Shown here piece by piece: positions 60,475 to 64,000 of a DNA stretch of 64,000 nt. The notes under the pieces are model-generated. The model did not search any database, had not been told where the DNA came from, and saw only the letters and a list, made by a program, of their open reading frames with translations. The translations under genes and the position numbers were made by a program. Location: NCBI GenBank assembly GCA_021432605.1, contig MU271146.1, positions 2,108,001-2,172,000 of the forward strand. Reading direction: 5' to 3'. The DNA is from Coniochaeta sp. PMI_546 (lineage: Eukaryota; Ascomycota; Sordariomycetes; Coniochaetales; Coniochaetaceae). Positions within the stretch are counted from its first letter, which is position 1. Each line of letters begins with the position of its first letter.

Positions 60475-60769
60475 GTGGATGGCATGTCACGTAGGAGGAA
60501 CTTAAATGAAATTCTTTGGTCACTTTCGATAGGATACCAGGCTTTACGTTTCCCTTCTCTAGTTCTCTGATCGAATCTGGCGTTAAAGATACGAAACGGC
60601 CCTGATGTAATAGTATGAAAAAGTATTTCCGTCAGCATGCAGCAGGGAGATCTGGCTCGGTGCTTGTTGCATTTATATAGCCCAAGCACGACTTGAACCT
60701 AGGTATCGTCGAATTGCAAAACCCCAATCTAATCACACGTGCCCTTGTCTCCGTCCCTCAACGTGCAGC

Positions 60770-61106
60770 CTAGGTCGAGCCCGAGTTGTTCTCGGTGTTT
60801 GCCTTGAGCTGCGCTTCTAGGTTGTCCAAGCGCCTTGACATCTCGTCCACTTTTCAGAGGCTAGTCAATCACTGCACTGTGCATCACTCGTTGTATGGGC
60901 CTTGACTTACTCTTCGCAAAAATCTCGCTCGACACCCCCGAGAACTTGTTTGATAGCGTATTGAGCAGCTCGTCGATCTGAGCAGCCAGCTCTTGCTTCG
61001 CATCATCTGATGTCTATAACGGTTATGGGTCAGTGATGTAGACCGATCCGAAGTGAGAAGGACGTACATTCGTCTCCGTCGTGCTCGAGTTGCCGTTGGA
61101 AGCCAT
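60770..61106 (-). CDS. HSBP1: Heat shock factor-binding protein 1
   Basis: Three small exons on the minus strand: 61106-61068, 61013-60911 and 60849-60770; introns 54 and 61 bp. The product is 73 residues. It reads MASNGNSSTTETN, TSDDAKQELAAQIDELLNTL, SNKFSGVSSEIFAKMDEMSR and RLDNLEAQLKANTENNSGST. This is the HSBP1 fold, a single long heptad-repeat helix that forms trimers, with the conserved FxxMSxxIxxKIDxMxxRIDxLE-like pattern. The ATG codon of Met in KMDEM is itself split by intron 2 (A then TG). Known role in animals: binds the trimer interface of heat shock factor and damps its activity; HSBP1 proteins also act in WASH complex assembly. The fungal role is little studied. No single exon looks like a gene, so automatic callers may miss it. 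Confidence 0.9.
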
Positions 61107-62685
61107 TGGCAGAGTGATAGTTTGCGGGTGCGGTTTCAAAGAGGCGACTGTTCCTGGGGTCTCGCAGTTCCGGGAATCATCTGGTCTTGGTTGTTTTGTT
61201 TCCACTACGTCTCCTGAGGAGAGAGAGCTAAAGTCACGGACTGGTCCCTCGTGCCTTCGTTAAGCCGATGCAGTACATACCAAAGGTTGGTGAGTCCCTG
61301 CATCACTGGACCCACTTATTGAACCATAAGAGGCATAGCTCGAAAGCTGGTATTTCTCAACCTCACATCTGCTTTGGAATTACAGGTACTACACAAATGT
61401 ACAATCTAGAGAGTACACTTTTTGTTCCTTTGCATAGCCAAGGATGAGCGGCATATGATTTACTATCGGCAAGGTACCTCAAAGTTGACTCTGGCGCCGG
61501 AGCTCCTGCAATACCTCTACATCAGACGTTGGCTCGGATGTTTGGCTTACATCTGCGTAGGTCGTTTAGAAGATTCGACTCATGGCAAGAAGTTACGGTA
61601 TCGGATGGGCACGCATGTTTGCTAGGAAGATGGCGACGTGAAATCTTACGCTTGGTGACTGGTGTAATCCTGGTCCGGCAGCATAATAGAGAACCTACCT
61701 TGATTCGCAGTGCGCATCCAGGTACAAGCGTATATCACTTCTCTGATGAACACACCCAAAGGGCGGCACAGCAGCCCATATCTCTTGATGGTTCACGTCT
61801 GCATAAGGAGGACCAGACCTTGCATGACTTTAGGGTTTTGATGGACGTGAGCGAGGACAAGGAGCTTTAAAACAACAACCTAGAGACGCGGCTGTCTCCA
61901 CAGGATGCCGGCCCGTGATTATGGCCAGCATCTTAGATAGCCTGATTCGCCAGCGAGGGATAGAAAAGCGAAGTGAATTGGGATTGATCCGGGTTTTCCA
62001 CACTATGTTTCAAGGCTCGTGAGCCTTGAAACTCCCTATATATTAGTTTTTATGTTGTATGCTGAGCACGTACGAAGGGCGGATTAGCAGTTCATTGTGT
62101 AGGAAGCCCTCATATGATTCGTGTTTGGAAGAGATGTAGCAAGACATTTCGAAAATTCGGCCAGAACTAATCGCGTCATGGACGGTTCTTCCTCCTTCGT
62201 CAATTAAGGTGGCAGGATACGCTACAACAGGTCTGTAGGGTACGCTATTGTCAAGGAGCCTGCAGCTCGGACATCATGACAACATGTTGACGAACTACAC
62301 TATTAGACGTGGTCCGAGAACGGTTGCAGGCTGTTAAATGCCTGCCAGCATTGGTCTCGGTCTTGACACGTGCTTTGCTGTCGGGCCTCAGATGTTGGGA
62401 ATTATAAAGAGTCTCTGGCGGCAATATTGGACTATGGGTGGCATCCCATCTGTATCGTTGTGTGGCGGGCATCCAGTGCTCAGCGTTCACAGTCAGATCT
62501 GTATTTCGTGGCATGCCTTGTTATATACGCGCTGGTCGCTGTGAGCTGTGGGTTCAGATACATCCGAATTCCTTAACTGAGTTTCAATTATGATACACGG
62601 AGCACCCGCTATGCTAAGTAGTATACACACGAAGGAACAAAGGCCGTTATTCCAAACGGACACTAGTCCCGGCTAGAAAGACCCC
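61107..62685. other. 1.6-kb intergenic region, HSBP1 promoter side and MGST3 3' end
   Basis: An open frame of about 110 codons (61529-61870, plus) shows no known motif and begins without an ATG. An 8-bp inverted repeat (CAAGGCTC / GAGCCTTG) lies near 62011-62028. No gene is claimed. Confidence 0.5.
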
Positions 62686-63282
62686 TTACAATGCCTGGAT
62701 GAACTTGTAGGAAGTGAAGACGGCCATTCCCGCAAGACCAATGTCCAACAGTCTGGAGGTGATGGCGCCGCTGTTCAGTCACTGTTAGTATTCGCTGCCC
62801 ACACAGAACCCGCACAATTGCAAACTGTCAGGGGAAGAACACTCACGCTTCACGACCCTTAGGTCCCTGACCAGCGTAGCCATACGCGTACAACATCCTA
62901 GATACGCTCCAGGCGGCACCCATGCCGGCAGCGACCACGGGGAAGCGCAGACCGGCGACTAGGAGAGATACCACGAAGGGGGTCAGGTTCTCGGTGAAGT
63001 TGGCGTGTGCGCGTTGGGCTGTGCATCTGAGTTAGCGTGCGTGGTCACTGAGAGAATGGTGTGCGTGATGTACGTGATGGGATACTTACTGCAGTTGAAG
63101 GCGAACGCCTTGGGGTCCTTCTCGGCAACCTCGTTGGTGGCATATGCGGCAGGGTACTTGATGCCGCTGGCCTTGCGTGCTTTGGAGGTAAGGATGATGT
63201 GGTAGAAGTTAACGAAGTAGGATGATGTGGCGGCCAAGAGAACGTAGCCGTACTCGGCGGGAAGGGTAATGTTGATGGCCAT
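62686..63282 (-). CDS. MAPEG-family membrane protein, microsomal glutathione S-transferase 3 type
   Basis: Exons, minus strand: 63282-63090, 63018-62847 and 62770-62686; introns 71 and 76 bp. The product is 149 residues, the usual MGST3 length. It starts MAINITLPAEYGYVLLAATS, has four hydrophobic helices and carries the MAPEG signature FNCTQRAHANFTENLTPFVV at the first splice. It ends LAGMAVFTSYKFIQAL. The second helix pair includes LRFPVVAAGMGAAWSVSRML, then YAYGYAGQGPKGREAGAITS. Known role: trimeric ER-membrane glutathione-dependent peroxidase or transferase, related to LTC4 synthase. I chose the downstream acceptor at 63019 (CACAG) over an earlier CTCAG because it gives the conserved CTQRAHAN. 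Confidence 0.93.
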
Positions 63283-64000
63283 TGCGATGGTGTTAAGTGT
63301 TCCTGTATGAGAGGTTTCTTTTCGGTTGAGGGACTATGAACAGCAGACTTGTAGCTTTGGATGTGGATTCACTTGAGGTAAGGGGAAAAGGATGACTCTA
63401 GCAGAGAGAGGACAGATGTGATGTTTATTTAGAGATTGTATGCGGCAACTGTTATCCCGGTTGTGTTACAGCGTGCTCCACAGGCAGTCTTTGCTACGTA
63501 GTCCAGAAGCTTCTTTTCTCCTCCTACACTGGTACCTTGGTAGCAAATTGCGTATGGCGCGGAGATTTGCTCCTTGCCGTGAAAAAGAACGGGACATCTC
63601 TCCTTCCAACGGGTTCAAGGAGACAGAACCGCATTTGGTTAAGTTGCCGAGTGCCGAAGGACCCACGGACTAGGAACGGGGACGGAATGCTGGACTTTGG
63701 GGTTAAAGCCGACCTTGGCGATCAGTGAAACTTTTGACCGATGGCGAGTCGTGCAACACGAAAGGATGTGACGTGAAAGGAAGCGGTGACGATCAGATCT
63801 GGAGTAGAAGATGTCTAGTCTATACGTGTTCCATGTCGTACATTGCATTAATGAGCAGCAGCCAGTAAGCACTAAAGCTTAAACTTGAGCTTCGATCCTT
63901 TCAGCGGCTGCTCCCGCTAGAGCACCCCCAGAACTGAGACAATCTACCCAACCACAATCGCCGAGCTGATATGGCAAACGCCAGGGGACGATTGCGCCAT
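63283..64000. other. Promoter side of MGST3 to window end
   Basis: 718 bp. No gene recognised; the next gene presumably starts beyond the window. Confidence 0.45.

Noticed and set aside
60671-60760. tRNA-like string with GGTTCAAGTC on the minus strand
   Set aside because: The T stem does not pair properly and no matching acceptor stem or A box is found within about 75 bases.

Overview
This window is nuclear DNA of a filamentous ascomycete (Pezizomycotina, most likely a Sordariomycete; I cannot name the genus). The genes have short introns of about 50-130 bp with GT..AG ends and CTAAC/CTGAC-type branch sites. The gene set includes fungal families such as a FlbD/Rca-1 Myb factor, Dsc1/Tul1, an RDEL-ending PDI of the Erp38/TigA type and Alb1. 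I find 20 protein-coding genes, one of them cut by the left edge. Most are conserved housekeeping genes, and I rebuilt their exons by checking splice sites and reading phase by hand. I recognise no rRNA, tRNA, CRISPR array, intact transposon or virus-derived fossil.

Layout, left part (1-27 kb, dense, about one gene per 2 kb): VAC8 3' part (+), IMP1 mitochondrial peptidase (-), mitochondrial IF3 (+), eIF2B delta/GCD2 (+), a small probable complex I subunit (-), a COMPASS Shg1 protein with a very long Arg-Asp/Arg-Ser tail (+), a triose-phosphate-transporter-like protein with a 6-nt microexon (-), a membrane-anchored ubiquitin protease (-), ALB1 (+), a DUF2264 protein (+), DSC1 (-), SEC23 (+) and RPL12/uL11 (+).

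Middle part (27-53.6 kb, sparse): only two genes stand here. One is a 1611-residue TPR protein with a GT41 (O-GlcNAc-transferase-like) catalytic half, preceded by 3.3 kb without genes and by three upstream ORFs. The other is the Myb regulator flbD/rca-1, lying alone between about 10 kb and 7.3 kb of DNA in which I find no gene. The right-hand desert ends in a diverged tandem array with a unit of about 180 bp, which runs up to the stop codon of the next gene.

Right part (53.6-64 kb, dense again): a coiled-coil protein of unknown function (-), an NCBP3-like RNA-binding protein with four KELFP motifs (-), PDI (+), HSBP1 (-) and an MGST3-type MAPEG protein (-).

The genes do not form a pathway cluster. 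Several divergent pairs share short promoters: IMP1/mtIF3 (both mitochondrial), DSC1/SEC23 (both secretory pathway), NCBP3/PDI, UBP/ALB1 and complex I/SHG1. The most notable points are the 6-nt microexon, the upstream-ORF arrangement of the GT41 gene, the desert around flbD, the tandem array, the KELFP motif series, and a C-rich to G-rich shift in the coding strand along several genes.
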